From assembly GCA_041743835.1 (NCBI GenBank), contig JBGTLW010000120.1:1-18977 (forward strand): 18,977 nucleotides of DNA, in the 5' to 3' direction. Source of the DNA: JBGTLW01 sp041743835. GTDB lineage: Bacteria; Planctomycetota; Phycisphaerae; Phycisphaerales; Phycisphaeraceae. Each line of letters begins with the position of its first letter. Position 1 is the stretch's first letter. The notes under the pieces are model-generated. The model had not been told where the DNA came from and did not search any database. It saw nothing but the letters and a program-made list of their open reading frames with translations. This document shows positions 9,233 to 15,808 of the stretch, in pieces. Made by a program: the position numbers and the translations under genes.

Positions 9233-10103
9233 CCGCCCCGCCGGGCATCGGCAGCGTCAACACAAAATCAGTCCCTTTGCCCGGCTCGCTGAGCGCGACC
9301 AGGCTCCCGCCGTGCTCCTCCACGATGCGCCGGCTCGTGGGCAACCCGAGACCGCTGCCGCTCCGCTTGGTCGTGAAGTACGGCTGAAACACCTTCTCCA
9401 CGGTCTCGCGCGTCATGCCCGGCCCGGTGTCGGTCACGTGGATGCGGAGCACGGGCTGACCGAGCGCACGGGCGTTCTCCGTGCGGACGATCAGCTCGCT
9501 GGACCCGCCGTGAGGCTTGCCCTTCTCCCGCGCCTCGACCATCGCCTGCGTCGCGTTGAGCATCAGGTTCAGGAGCGCCTGCTTGAGCAGCGAGGCGTCG
9601 AGCGGCGCGCTATCCGGCGACGCGCCCAGCACCGTGCGCAGATTCACGCCACCCGCTCGGGCCTGTGGCTCGAAGAAATCGACCAGCTCATCGACCATGC
9701 GATTCACCGAGGTCGGTTGCAGGTCCAGCTCGACGCGGCCGGCGAAGCGGAGGAAGTCTTCGAGGATGTCGCGCAACCGGTGCGTCTCCCGCACCACCGT
9801 GTCGAAGCGCCGCTGCACGCGCTGGATGTGGTCGGCTTCTTCGCCGCCCTGGGGCAATCGCCGCCGCAGATCGCTGAGGTCTTCGTGCAGGAGCTGGACG
9901 TTGAGCCCGATGGTGGACAGCGGGTTTTTGATCTCGTGCGCCAGCCCGCCGGTCATCGTGCCCATCTCGGCGAGGCGTTCGTTGGTGCGTGCCTCGGCTT
10001 CGAGCTGGCGGACGCGCTGCTCGGTTCGCCGAGACCACGCCCACGCCACGGGGATCGCCACGAGGAAGCCCAACGCGATGCCGTAGAGGAAGTAGGTCCA
10101 CAT
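9222..10103 (-). CDS. NtrB-like histidine kinase with one membrane segment
   Basis: This 293-residue protein has a single N-terminal TM helix (about 5-23), a short coiled-coil-like linker (RRTEQRVRQLEAEARTNERL), HisKA with His56 in GGLAHEIKNPLS, and HATPase_c with NLMLNATQAM, VTDTGPGM, FQPYFTTKRSGSGLGLPTS and GTDFVLTLP. These H- and G-box sequences are of the NtrB/ZraS subfamily, which usually pairs with sigma-54-dependent regulators. No periplasmic sensor, PAS domain or response regulator gene is adjacent, so it is an orphan kinase here. It starts 45 bp downstream of the D-amino-acid aminotransferase stop, so it may be the last gene of a galK-dat-kinase transcript. Its 3' end overlaps the convergent lipoprotein gene by 11 bp. 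Confidence 0.9.
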   Translation of the reverse strand: MWTYFLYGIALGFLVAIPVAWAWSRRTEQRVRQLEAEARTNERLAEMGTMTGGLAHEIKNPLSTIGLNVQLLHEDLSDLRRRLPQGGEEADHIQRVQRRFDTVVRETHRLRDILEDFLRFAGRVELDLQPTSVNRMVDELVDFFEPQARAGGVNLRTVLGASPDSAPLDASLLKQALLNLMLNATQAMVEAREKGKPHGGSSELIVRTENARALGQPVLRIHVTDTGPGMTRETVEKVFQPYFTTKRSGSGLGLPTSRRIVEEHGGSLVALSEPGKGTDFVLTLPMPGGAVSR

Positions 10104-10148
10104 GTTGATGACAATCCCGCCTGGGCCGGTTCTGCGCGGCTGGCTCTG

Positions 10149-11015
10149 TCACGCCCCAAGCCCGCAGGCCGCCGCCAGTCGCCCGGTCAGGGCCTTATGC
10201 AACGCGCGCGTGACCGGGCCGGGCGCCGCGGTGGCGACAGCTTGGCCATCGACGGCGACCACGGCTGTGACATCGGTGGTCGTCCCGGTCAACATCGCCT
10301 CATCCGCATCAAGCAGCGCCTGGACACCAAACGCCCGCTCCTGCACGACGTAGCCCAGCGCACCCGCCAGCTCGATCACCACCCCGCGTGTGATCCCCGC
10401 GAGGATGTGCCGGTCGGCCGGGTGCGTGAGGATCACCCCATCGCGCACGATGAACAGGTTGGATGATGCGCCCTCGGTCACCACGCCGTCGCGCACCAGC
10501 ACCGCATCGTCGAAGCCGTTGGCCTTGGCCAGCGACTTGGCGCGGGAGTTGGGCAGCAGCATGGTGGACTTGATCCAGCAGTCGCCCCAGCGGTTGTCCT
10601 CTGCGGTACACACCTTCACCTCGGGCACCGCGGCCGCGGGATCGAGCCTGCGGAACGGGTAAGCCATGACCAGCACGCTTGGCGTAAGGCCCGGATCGAT
10701 CACGTGGCTGCGTGGCCCAGCGCCGCGCGTCACCTGCCAATACACCGTGGCGTCCGCCAGCCCGTTGCGCTTGACGACTTGGTCGCTCGCTCCCGTGATG
10801 GACTCTACCGCGACACCCGTGATGCCGATGCCCGCGAGGCTGCGGCCGAGGCGTGCGGCGTGTCGTTGCAGCTCGAACGCCCGACCGTTGACGTACCGCG
10901 TGACCTCGTACACCCCGTCGCCAAAGAGCGTGCCCCGGTCTTCGATGGGTAGCGCAGCCCGTGACTTGGGCACGTACTGGCCGTTGAAATACACGATGGG
11001 TTCGGTGGTGGGCAT
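10149..11015 (-). CDS. dat: D-amino-acid aminotransferase (class IV)
   Basis: The 288-residue class IV PLP enzyme matches bacterial D-alanine aminotransferase more closely than branched-chain enzymes. It has EDRGTLFGDGVYEVTRYVNG near the N-terminus, the substrate-carboxylate motif TRGAGPRSH with Arg102 and His104, the PLP Lys149 in WIKSTMLL, and TEGASSN (Glu181) for the pyridine nitrogen. The reaction interconverts D-alanine plus 2-oxoglutarate with pyruvate plus D-glutamate, feeding D-amino acids to peptidoglycan. The ATG at 11015 lies 8 nt after the galactokinase TGA. A TTG at 11027 in the same frame would overlap that stop, so it is less likely. The tight spacing to galK suggests co-transcription although the two pathways are unrelated. 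Confidence 0.88.
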   Translation of the reverse strand: MPTTEPIVYFNGQYVPKSRAALPIEDRGTLFGDGVYEVTRYVNGRAFELQRHAARLGRSLAGIGITGVAVESITGASDQVVKRNGLADATVYWQVTRGAGPRSHVIDPGLTPSVLVMAYPFRRLDPAAAVPEVKVCTAEDNRWGDCWIKSTMLLPNSRAKSLAKANGFDDAVLVRDGVVTEGASSNLFIVRDGVILTHPADRHILAGITRGVVIELAGALGYVVQERAFGVQALLDADEAMLTGTTTDVTAVVAVDGQAVATAAPGPVTRALHKALTGRLAAACGLGA

Positions 11016-11023
11016 GGGTGGGC

Positions 11024-12226
11024 TCAAAGCGCCAGCATCCGCGCGCCGTCGGCCGGGCGGGTCACGAATGGCGAGGGGTGGATGCCGGTGCGCTCGACGT
11101 AGGTCTTGCAGATGTCCTGGGTGACCTGCTCAACGCGGTCGGCCTGCACAAGCGTGACCGTGCACCCGCCGAACCCCCCGCCGGTCATCCGCGAGCCGAT
11201 CACCCCGCCGTCCTCGCGCAGCCCGCTGGCCAGCCCCACCAGCAGGTCCAACTCCGGCGTGGAAACCTCATAGTCATCTCGCAACGAGTCGTGCGATGCG
11301 AACATCAGGTCGCCCACACGCGACCAGTCGCGCGCATCCATCGCGGCCGCGGCCTCAACCGTGCGCTGGTTCTCGCTGATCACGTGGCGTGCCCGGCGGT
11401 ACACCACCTCATCCCATGCTGACTTCTTCTGTTCCAGTTGAGCCAACGTCGCGTCGCGCAGCGCGGGGACACCCAGCAGGTGCGCCGCGGTCTCGCACTG
11501 GCTCCGACGCTGGGCGTACTCGCCGCCGGAGAGCTCGTGCGGGCAGTTCGAGTTGATGATGAGCACGACGACCGACTCATCATCGAGCGGCACATCGCGG
11601 GTGCTGTAGTCGCGGCAGTCGATGAGCAGCGCCCCGCCCGCCTTGCCCATCGCGGAGATGAACTGGTCCATAATGCCGCAGGGCGTCCCCCCGAAGCGGT
11701 GCTCGGCCAACTGGCAGAGCAGGGCCTTGTGGACCGGGTCGAACCGGACCTTGCCGTGCGCTTCGAGCACGGTGGCGGTCGCCAGCTCGATGGAGGCTGA
11801 GGACGACAGCCCGCCCCCGGCCGGGACGTTGGAATCGAGCATGAGGTCGAAGCCGGTGGGCGTGTAGCTGAACGCGATGACGCCGCGGAGGTAGCGTGAC
11901 CAGTCCGGCTCGCCGAGGGCGATGGGCGCGGTGAGGATGGTCTGCCCGTCGATGTCGATCGGCAGCGTGGCGGTCCCGGCCATGGTGGTGGATCGCAGCC
12001 GGGCCAGCTTGTCCGGCCGGGGCGCCAGCGCGACGACGGTCTGCCGCTCGATGGCCATGGGCAGGACGAACCCGGCGTTGTAGTCGGTGTGTTCCCCGAT
12101 GAGGTTAACCCTGCCCGGCGCGACGGCCGCGAGCGTGGGCGCGTGCCCAAAGGCCTCGCGGAAGGCCCGGCAGGTGGATTCGAGTTGGTCGCTTAAGGCA
12201 TCGGTGAGGGTGTGGGGCATGGTCAT
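11024..12226 (-). CDS. galK: Galactokinase (GHMP kinase)
   Basis: The 400-residue protein has the three GHMP galactokinase signatures: GRVNLIGEHTDYNAGF (about 39-53, with Glu45 and the substrate-binding Asp), PAGGGLSSSASIELA (about 135-149) forming the phosphate loop, and SRMTGGGFGGCTVTLV near the C-terminus. The catalytic base is probably Asp187 in CGIMDQF. It phosphorylates galactose at C1 with ATP, the first Leloir step. No galT or galE lies nearby. The ATG at 12226 is preferred: a frame is open back to 12607 but runs antisense through the FabZ-like gene and lacks family similarity. A second ATG at 12220 is possible. dat follows 8 nt after the stop. N-acetylgalactosamine or arabinose kinases of the same fold are less likely given the signature. 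Confidence 0.92.
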   Translation of the reverse strand: MTMPHTLTDALSDQLESTCRAFREAFGHAPTLAAVAPGRVNLIGEHTDYNAGFVLPMAIERQTVVALAPRPDKLARLRSTTMAGTATLPIDIDGQTILTAPIALGEPDWSRYLRGVIAFSYTPTGFDLMLDSNVPAGGGLSSSASIELATATVLEAHGKVRFDPVHKALLCQLAEHRFGGTPCGIMDQFISAMGKAGGALLIDCRDYSTRDVPLDDESVVVLIINSNCPHELSGGEYAQRRSQCETAAHLLGVPALRDATLAQLEQKKSAWDEVVYRRARHVISENQRTVEAAAAMDARDWSRVGDLMFASHDSLRDDYEVSTPELDLLVGLASGLREDGGVIGSRMTGGGFGGCTVTLVQADRVEQVTQDICKTYVERTGIHPSPFVTRPADGARMLAL

Positions 12227-12235
12227 GGAAGTGGC

Positions 12236-12241
12236 ATGATA
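12236..12241 (-). promoter_or_regulatory. -10-like hexamer upstream of galK
   Basis: On the minus strand this reads TATCAT, 5 of 6 matching TATAAT, 9 nt before the ATG at 12226. That predicts a leader of a few bases at most. No good -35 or Shine-Dalgarno sequence is seen. Confidence 0.35.
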
Positions 12242-12300
12242 ACGCGGGCACTGTCGCCGGAGGCGGACGCGGGCAGCGTGCGCGGGTTGGCTGGGGGATG

Positions 12301-12329
12301 TTGCGGGGGGATCGGGCGCGGGATACACT
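12301..12329 (+). promoter_or_regulatory. Candidate promoter of the FabZ-ACP-FabZ cluster
   Basis: TTGCGG (12301-12306) and TACACT (12324-12329) are separated by 17 bp. The first gene begins with GTG at 12360 and has GAGGG at 12349-12353, 6 nt before it. The -35 is only a half match. Confidence 0.35.
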
Positions 12330-12359
12330 CGGCCTTTTGACCCCCCGCGAGGGCCTTGC

Positions 12360-12749
12360 GTGCGTTTTGAGTTAATTGATGCGGTGATCGAGCAGGACGC
12401 GGAGACGATCACGGCGATCAAGAACGTGACGGCTGCGGAGGAGTACCTCGCCGACCACTTCCCCGGCTTCCCGATCCTGCCGGGCGTCATGATGCTTGAG
12501 ACGCTGGTCCAGGCGGCTCGGAGGCTGGTCGCGGGTCGGGGGGATGGGCCGACGCGTCCACTGGTCGTGACCGAGGTGCGGAACGTGAAGTACGCCGCGA
12601 TGGTCAAGCCGGGGCAGGCCTTGAAGGTGCAGGTCGGGCTGCGGCAGCGCGAGGGCGACGCCTGGAGCTTTCAGGGCACGGGCACCGTCGATGACAAGAC
12701 CGCGGTGCAGGCGCGTTTTACACTGACGCCCCTGCCCGACACGATGTAA
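12360..12749 (+). CDS. FabZ-like 3-hydroxyacyl-ACP dehydratase (first of two)
   Basis: This 129-residue hotdog-fold protein carries the FabZ signature DHFPGFPILPGVMMLE. His33 and Glu47 are 14 residues apart, as in authentic FabZ, so the catalytic pair looks intact. Canonical FabZ is about 140-150 residues, so this is slightly short. The expected reaction is dehydration of 3-hydroxyacyl-ACP to trans-2-enoyl-ACP. Translation starts at GTG; no ATG lies at a sensible position upstream. The N-terminal segment AIKNVTAAEE is nearly the same as AIKNVSAAEE in the second dehydratase at 13309, so the two are paralogues on either side of an acyl carrier protein. Its place in a three-gene acyl cluster, rather than beside lpx or fabD genes, argues for a specialised fatty-acid or lipid pathway instead of housekeeping FabZ. 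The cluster starts 133 bp from divergent galK. Confidence 0.85.
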   Translation: MRFELIDAVIEQDAETITAIKNVTAAEEYLADHFPGFPILPGVMMLETLVQAARRLVAGRGDGPTRPLVVTEVRNVKYAAMVKPGQALKVQVGLRQREGDAWSFQGTGTVDDKTAVQARFTLTPLPDTM

Positions 12750-12768
12750 GACGTTCGTACCATAGACC

Positions 12769-12798
12769 TTGACACCACGCACGGGCCGAGCCTGTGAG
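12769..12798 (+). promoter_or_regulatory. Possible internal promoter before the acyl carrier protein gene
   Basis: A perfect TTGACA (12769-12774) is followed 18 bp later by a weak TGTGAG (12793-12798). If active it would give the carrier protein gene extra transcripts. The -10 is poor, so this is tentative. Confidence 0.25.
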
Positions 12799-12830
12799 AA
12801 CCGCACCACCGCAAGAGGTGGCCAAGAGAC

Positions 12831-12835
12831 AGGAG
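12831..12835 (+). promoter_or_regulatory. Ribosome binding site of the acyl carrier protein gene
   Basis: AGGAG lies 8 nt before the ATG at 12844 and fixes that start over the longer frame beginning at 12769. A small CCACC/GGTGG hairpin (12806-12821) lies just upstream. Confidence 0.65.
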
Positions 12836-12843
12836 CAATCACG

Positions 12844-13233
12844 ATGGCACTTAGCGAACAGGAAATCTTCGAGCAGGTCCAGACGGTGCTGGTGGACGCC
12901 TTGGGCGTGGACGAGGACGAGGTGACCCCTGAGGCCAAGCTCGACGCGGACCTCGGGGCCGAGTCCATCGACTACCTCGACATCGCGTTCCGCCTGGAGA
13001 AGCAGTTCAACATCAAGATCGGCGAGTCGGAGATGTTCGACCAGTCGGTGCTCAACGACCCGCAGTATGTGCAGGACGGCGTGGTGACCCCCGCGGGCAT
13101 CGCCGAGCTCGAGGCCAAGATGCCCCACGCCGACCTAAGCCAGTGGAAGCAGGACCCGCAGGTCGAGAAGCTAGGCGACGTGTTCGACGTGCAGATGCTG
13201 TGCAAGTTCGTCCAATCCAAGCTCGGAGAGTAA
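12844..13233 (+). CDS. Acyl carrier protein with an internal insertion
   Basis: This 129-residue acidic protein has a clear ACP core: LSEQEIFEQVQTVLVDALGV as helix I, then DADLGAESIDYLDIAFRLEK with Ser41 as the 4'-phosphopantetheine site, then FNIKI. Ordinary ACPs are about 77-85 residues. Here about 50 extra residues (roughly 61-112, with Pro- and Asp-rich turns such as NDPQYVQDG and WKQDPQ) come before DVFDVQMLCKFVQSKL, which resembles the last helix of ACP. So the protein looks like an ACP with an insertion between helices II and IV rather than one with a simple tail. It lies between two FabZ-like genes, 94 bp after the first and 75 bp before the second. It probably carries their 3-hydroxyacyl substrate. 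No ketosynthase or ketoreductase gene is visible in the window. Confidence 0.88.
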   Translation: MALSEQEIFEQVQTVLVDALGVDEDEVTPEAKLDADLGAESIDYLDIAFRLEKQFNIKIGESEMFDQSVLNDPQYVQDGVVTPAGIAELEAKMPHADLSQWKQDPQVEKLGDVFDVQMLCKFVQSKLGE

Positions 13234-13308
13234 GCGCCCGGCGGCGAGCGTCCGGCGGCCTCGCCCGGCCCCCGCTCACCACGCAAGACGCCCGACGCGA
13301 GAGTACCC

Positions 13309-13812
13309 ATGCGCTGGATCTGGCTTGATCGCATCCTGGAATTGGAACGCGGGCAGCGGTGCGTGGCGATCAAGAACGTCAGCGCGGCCGAGGAAGTCCT
13401 CCACGACCACTTCCCCAAGACGGGCAACCACCCCGCCCTGCCGGTGATGCCCAACACGCTCATCATCGAGGGCATGGCCCAGACCGCCGGCATCATGGTC
13501 GGCCACGCGAGAGACTTCAAAGAAAAAGTCATCCTCGCGAAAATCAACAAAGCCACCTTCACCGACGCCGCGACCCCCGGCACCACCATCCGACACACCG
13601 CCACCATGCTCAACCTCGACGACCGCGGCGCATCCTGTGCGGGCGTCGTCGAGCTCATCGACTCGGCCACGGGGGTCGCCAAGCCACTGGCCCACATCGA
13701 CCTCATGTTCAGCCACGTCGATCAGAACATGCAGGGCATCGCCTTCCCCGAGCACAACTTTGTCTTCACCGACCAGTTCATGGACCTGCTCGCCCGCAGC
13801 GGCATCAACTGA
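13309..13812 (+). CDS. FabZ-like dehydratase paralogue with altered active-site loop
   Basis: The 167-residue hotdog protein is related to FabZ/FabA. The catalytic pair is recognisable as His34 in HDHFPK and Glu54 in LIIEGMAQTAG. They are 20 residues apart instead of the usual 14, because KTGNHPALPVMPN replaces the normal GxPVMPG loop; the last Gly of that motif is Asn49. This matches a minority dehydratase type whose pocket would differ from housekeeping FabZ. It shares AIKNVxAAEE with the dehydratase at 12360, so the two arose by duplication and could work as a heterodimer or on successive chain lengths. It starts 75 bp after the acyl carrier protein gene. A 6-bp hairpin (13243-13248 with 13260-13265) lies in that gap. 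Catalytic competence is not certain. Confidence 0.82.
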   Translation: MRWIWLDRILELERGQRCVAIKNVSAAEEVLHDHFPKTGNHPALPVMPNTLIIEGMAQTAGIMVGHARDFKEKVILAKINKATFTDAATPGTTIRHTATMLNLDDRGASCAGVVELIDSATGVAKPLAHIDLMFSHVDQNMQGIAFPEHNFVFTDQFMDLLARSGIN

Positions 13813-13871
13813 CGCGGCTGCGGCGGCATTAGCGCAACTTGCATAAAGATTCTCCAATTGTCCCACCATAG

Positions 13872-13893
13872 CCGGCGAGCTACGCCTCGCCGG
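13872..13893. repeat. Short palindromic hairpin with CTACGC loop
   Basis: CCGGCGAG (13872-13879) and CTCGCCGG (13886-13893) form a perfect 8-bp stem around CTACGC. It lies 60 bp after the second dehydratase stop and runs directly into the G-run repeat. Without a T tract it is not a classical terminator. The form resembles dispersed palindromic elements, but only one copy is in the window. Confidence 0.5.
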
Positions 13894-13918
13894 GGGGCCG
13901 GGGGCCGGGGGCCGGGGG
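13892..13918 (+). repeat. G-rich tandem heptamer (GGGGGCC), G-quadruplex-prone
   Basis: Four G runs of 6, 5, 5 and 5 bases are separated only by CC. On the plus strand, which is the sense strand of the downstream gene, this satisfies the G-quadruplex rule. It ends about 44 nt before the ATG of the glycosyltransferase gene. It may instead be simple replication slippage of a GC-rich unit. Confidence 0.6.
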
Positions 13919-13962
13919 CGCATCGTTGCAGGCAATCACTTCCGGGGGTCGATAACTCTTGC

Positions 13963-15549
13963 ATGACCGCCCCCGCCGCCACGCCACGCGTTTCCATCCT
14001 GATCCCCAACTACAACAACGGCATCCAGACCTCGCTGGGCCAGAAGCACGACCTCATCGGCCAACTGCTCGACTCCCTCTGCAAGACGCTGGGCGACGAT
14101 CCGACCCCCCTGGAGATCCTCGCGTTTGACGACGGCTCAACCGACGACTCACTCGCCACACTCCGCGACTGGGCCACACGCACCTGGCGGGGCGGACAAC
14201 CCTTCCTCAGGCTGATGGAAGCGCCGCACTGTGGTGTGCTTTCGATCACCGCGAACAAACTCGTCCGCGCGTCGCGGGGCGACATCCTGGTTCGGCTCGA
14301 TGGGGATGTGCAGTGCCTCACGCCGCGCTGGGCCGCGAAGCTCTGCGCGGTGTTCGATCAGGGCCCGCCACGGCTGGGTGTCGTCGGCCCCAAACAACTC
14401 GGCTCAGACGGACGCATCCACGCCTTCGGCGACATGATCTTCCACCCCAAAGGCTACCACCACCTCGCGCTCGGCTGCGACCGATACGCGGTGCAACGGC
14501 CACTCGAAGTCGATCACGTCATGGGCTGCTTCTACTGCTGTCGGCGGGCGGTGTACGACGAGGTCGGCGGATTCGACGAGAAGATGCTCCGCGGCCAAAC
14601 CATCGACTTCGGCATCGCGGCCAGGCTGCGGGGGTGGTCCTGCATCGCGGTGCCACACATCGAGTTTGCCCACCACCACGGCCTGCGCCGGCACCGCTCC
14701 ACCCTGGCCGACACCGACGACGGTGTGGATCAGACGCTGGCGTACTTCCAGAAGAAGTGGGGCTTCTGCCGGATCGCGCCGGACCTTGAGGTGGTGCGCG
14801 AGAAGTTCACGGGCACGCCGCTGCTCTGGAACGCGGCGGTCTTCGGGATACCCCTGCACCGCGACCCCGTGGCCATGCCCTGGCCACGACCCACGAAGCT
14901 GGAGGACACCGCGTGGGGGCTGTATGCCTCGGACGAGCTGTTCCGCCAGCAGGTGAATCTGCGGCTGGCGGCGGTGATGCAGGTGCTGGAGCAGGTGCGT
15001 GCCGAGCCAACCGTCGCGGTGCCCGGCTGCGGGGTGGGGCTGCTGCCGCACCTGCTGGCGCTGCGGGGGGTCAGGGTCGTGGCGTTCGAGGAAAACCCGC
15101 ACGAGGCGGCCCTGGCCCAGCAGATGACCGCCCAGCACAAGTACCCCGCTTCGCCACCCACGATCTTGCACCAGCCCGACCCCAAGCGTTTGCCGCTGGG
15201 GGACCGGGCCGCAGCGCTGGTGGTGCTGTGCGATGTGGTGCAGCGTCATCCCAATCCTGTGGCTGTGCTGCGGGAGTGCGGGCGTGTGGTGGAGCCGGAC
15301 GGCCGGCTGATGGTCGCCACACCGCAAAGCAGCCACGTGCTACCAAGCCCGACGGATGCTGAGCATGGTTATCGGGTGCCGGAGCTGATCGGGCAGATAC
15401 GCAGCGCATCGGGTTGCGTGGTCGTGAATGACGCCAAACCCCGGGCGACGCACCACCCGCTGATCGTGGTGGCGCAGCCGGTGGCTGCTTACAAAGCGGA
15501 GCGTGCCAATTCCGAATCAAAGCCCCAGTCGCAGCCAGTGGCAGCGTGA
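13963..15549 (+). CDS. GT2 glycosyltransferase fused to a class I methyltransferase domain
   Basis: The 528-residue protein has two domains. Residues about 9-290 are a GT-A family 2 glycosyltransferase: VSILIPNYNNG (10-20), FDDGSTDDS (55-63), metal-binding DGD at 113-115 in LVRLDGDVQCL, and VMGCFYCCRRAVYDEVGGFD as the acceptor-side motif. Residues about 348-500 look like a Rossmann methyltransferase: VAVPGCGVGLLPHLLAL as the SAM-binding loop, then RVVAFEENPHEA and LPLGDRAAALVVLCDVVQ. A flexible C-terminal tail follows. The ATG at 13963 is preferred over the open frame from 13858, whose extra residues translate the hairpin and G-run region. A weak -10-like GATAAC sits 6 nt before the ATG. The sugar and acceptor are unknown; a surface polysaccharide or glycolipid is likely. 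There is no signal peptide, so it is cytoplasmic. Confidence 0.85.
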   Translation: MTAPAATPRVSILIPNYNNGIQTSLGQKHDLIGQLLDSLCKTLGDDPTPLEILAFDDGSTDDSLATLRDWATRTWRGGQPFLRLMEAPHCGVLSITANKLVRASRGDILVRLDGDVQCLTPRWAAKLCAVFDQGPPRLGVVGPKQLGSDGRIHAFGDMIFHPKGYHHLALGCDRYAVQRPLEVDHVMGCFYCCRRAVYDEVGGFDEKMLRGQTIDFGIAARLRGWSCIAVPHIEFAHHHGLRRHRSTLADTDDGVDQTLAYFQKKWGFCRIAPDLEVVREKFTGTPLLWNAAVFGIPLHRDPVAMPWPRPTKLEDTAWGLYASDELFRQQVNLRLAAVMQVLEQVRAEPTVAVPGCGVGLLPHLLALRGVRVVAFEENPHEAALAQQMTAQHKYPASPPTILHQPDPKRLPLGDRAAALVVLCDVVQRHPNPVAVLRECGRVVEPDGRLMVATPQSSHVLPSPTDAEHGYRVPELIGQIRSASGCVVVNDAKPRATHHPLIVVAQPVAAYKAERANSESKPQSQPVAA

Positions 15550-15610
15550 AAGTGATGCGTGTCACAGGAGATACGTGGGGGCCGTCCTACACAACCGATG
15601 CGTCCCTACA

Positions 15611-15657
15611 GAGCCGCCTCGTCCCCGCGGCGGTCCGCCTCGGGGACGAGGCGGCTC
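15611..15657. repeat. Perfect 17-bp inverted repeat
   Basis: GAGCCGCCTCGTCCCCG (15611-15627) is exactly reverse-complementary to 15641-15657, with a 13-nt spacer that itself contains GGCGG/CCGCC. It lies 61 bp after the glycosyltransferase stop in a 259-bp gap. A T run occurs only 25 nt later (15682-15686), too far for a standard intrinsic terminator. It could be a terminator variant, a REP-type dispersed palindrome or a MITE remnant. Confidence 0.8.
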
Positions 15658-15758
15658 GGGCAGGCTGGGGGGACGGGGCGTGTTTTTAAATGGCAGTGCG
15701 CGATTGGCCGATAACTGTTGGAGTGATCGGTTGGCGCGCGTTTTTCGCCGCGATGGTG

Positions 15759-15764
15759 TAAACT
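15759..15764 (+). promoter_or_regulatory. Possible -10 box of the amidase gene
   Basis: TAAACT matches TATAAT at 4 of 6 positions and lies 44 nt before the ATG at 15809. No -35 with good spacing is visible. Confidence 0.25.
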
Positions 15765-15798
15765 GACCGACTTAAGCCGCAGTGACTTCCCGGGGGTT

Positions 15799-15803
15799 AA
15801 GGA
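15799..15803 (+). promoter_or_regulatory. Ribosome binding site of the amidase gene
   Basis: AAGGA lies 5 nt before the ATG at 15809. This supports that start over the GTG at 15782 in the same frame, as does the twin-arginine signal that begins right after it. Confidence 0.6.
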
Positions 15804-15808
15804 CAGAC

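Noticed and set aside
9312..10466. 384-codon plus-strand frame over the NtrB-like kinase and dat
   Set aside because: Antisense shadow spanning two genes, with no domain or start signal.
12227..12607. N-terminal extension of galactokinase to 12607
   Set aside because: The extra 127 codons run antisense through the FabZ-like gene and have no kinase similarity; the family N-terminus fits the ATG at 12226.
13858..13962. N-terminal extension of the glycosyltransferase to 13858
   Set aside because: It would translate the hairpin and G-run repeat into an Arg/Gly-rich stretch; the GT2 fold begins just after the ATG at 13963.
15611..15686. Standard intrinsic terminator of the glycosyltransferase gene
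   Set aside because: The stem is strong, but the only T run starts 25 nt after it, so it was listed as an inverted repeat instead.
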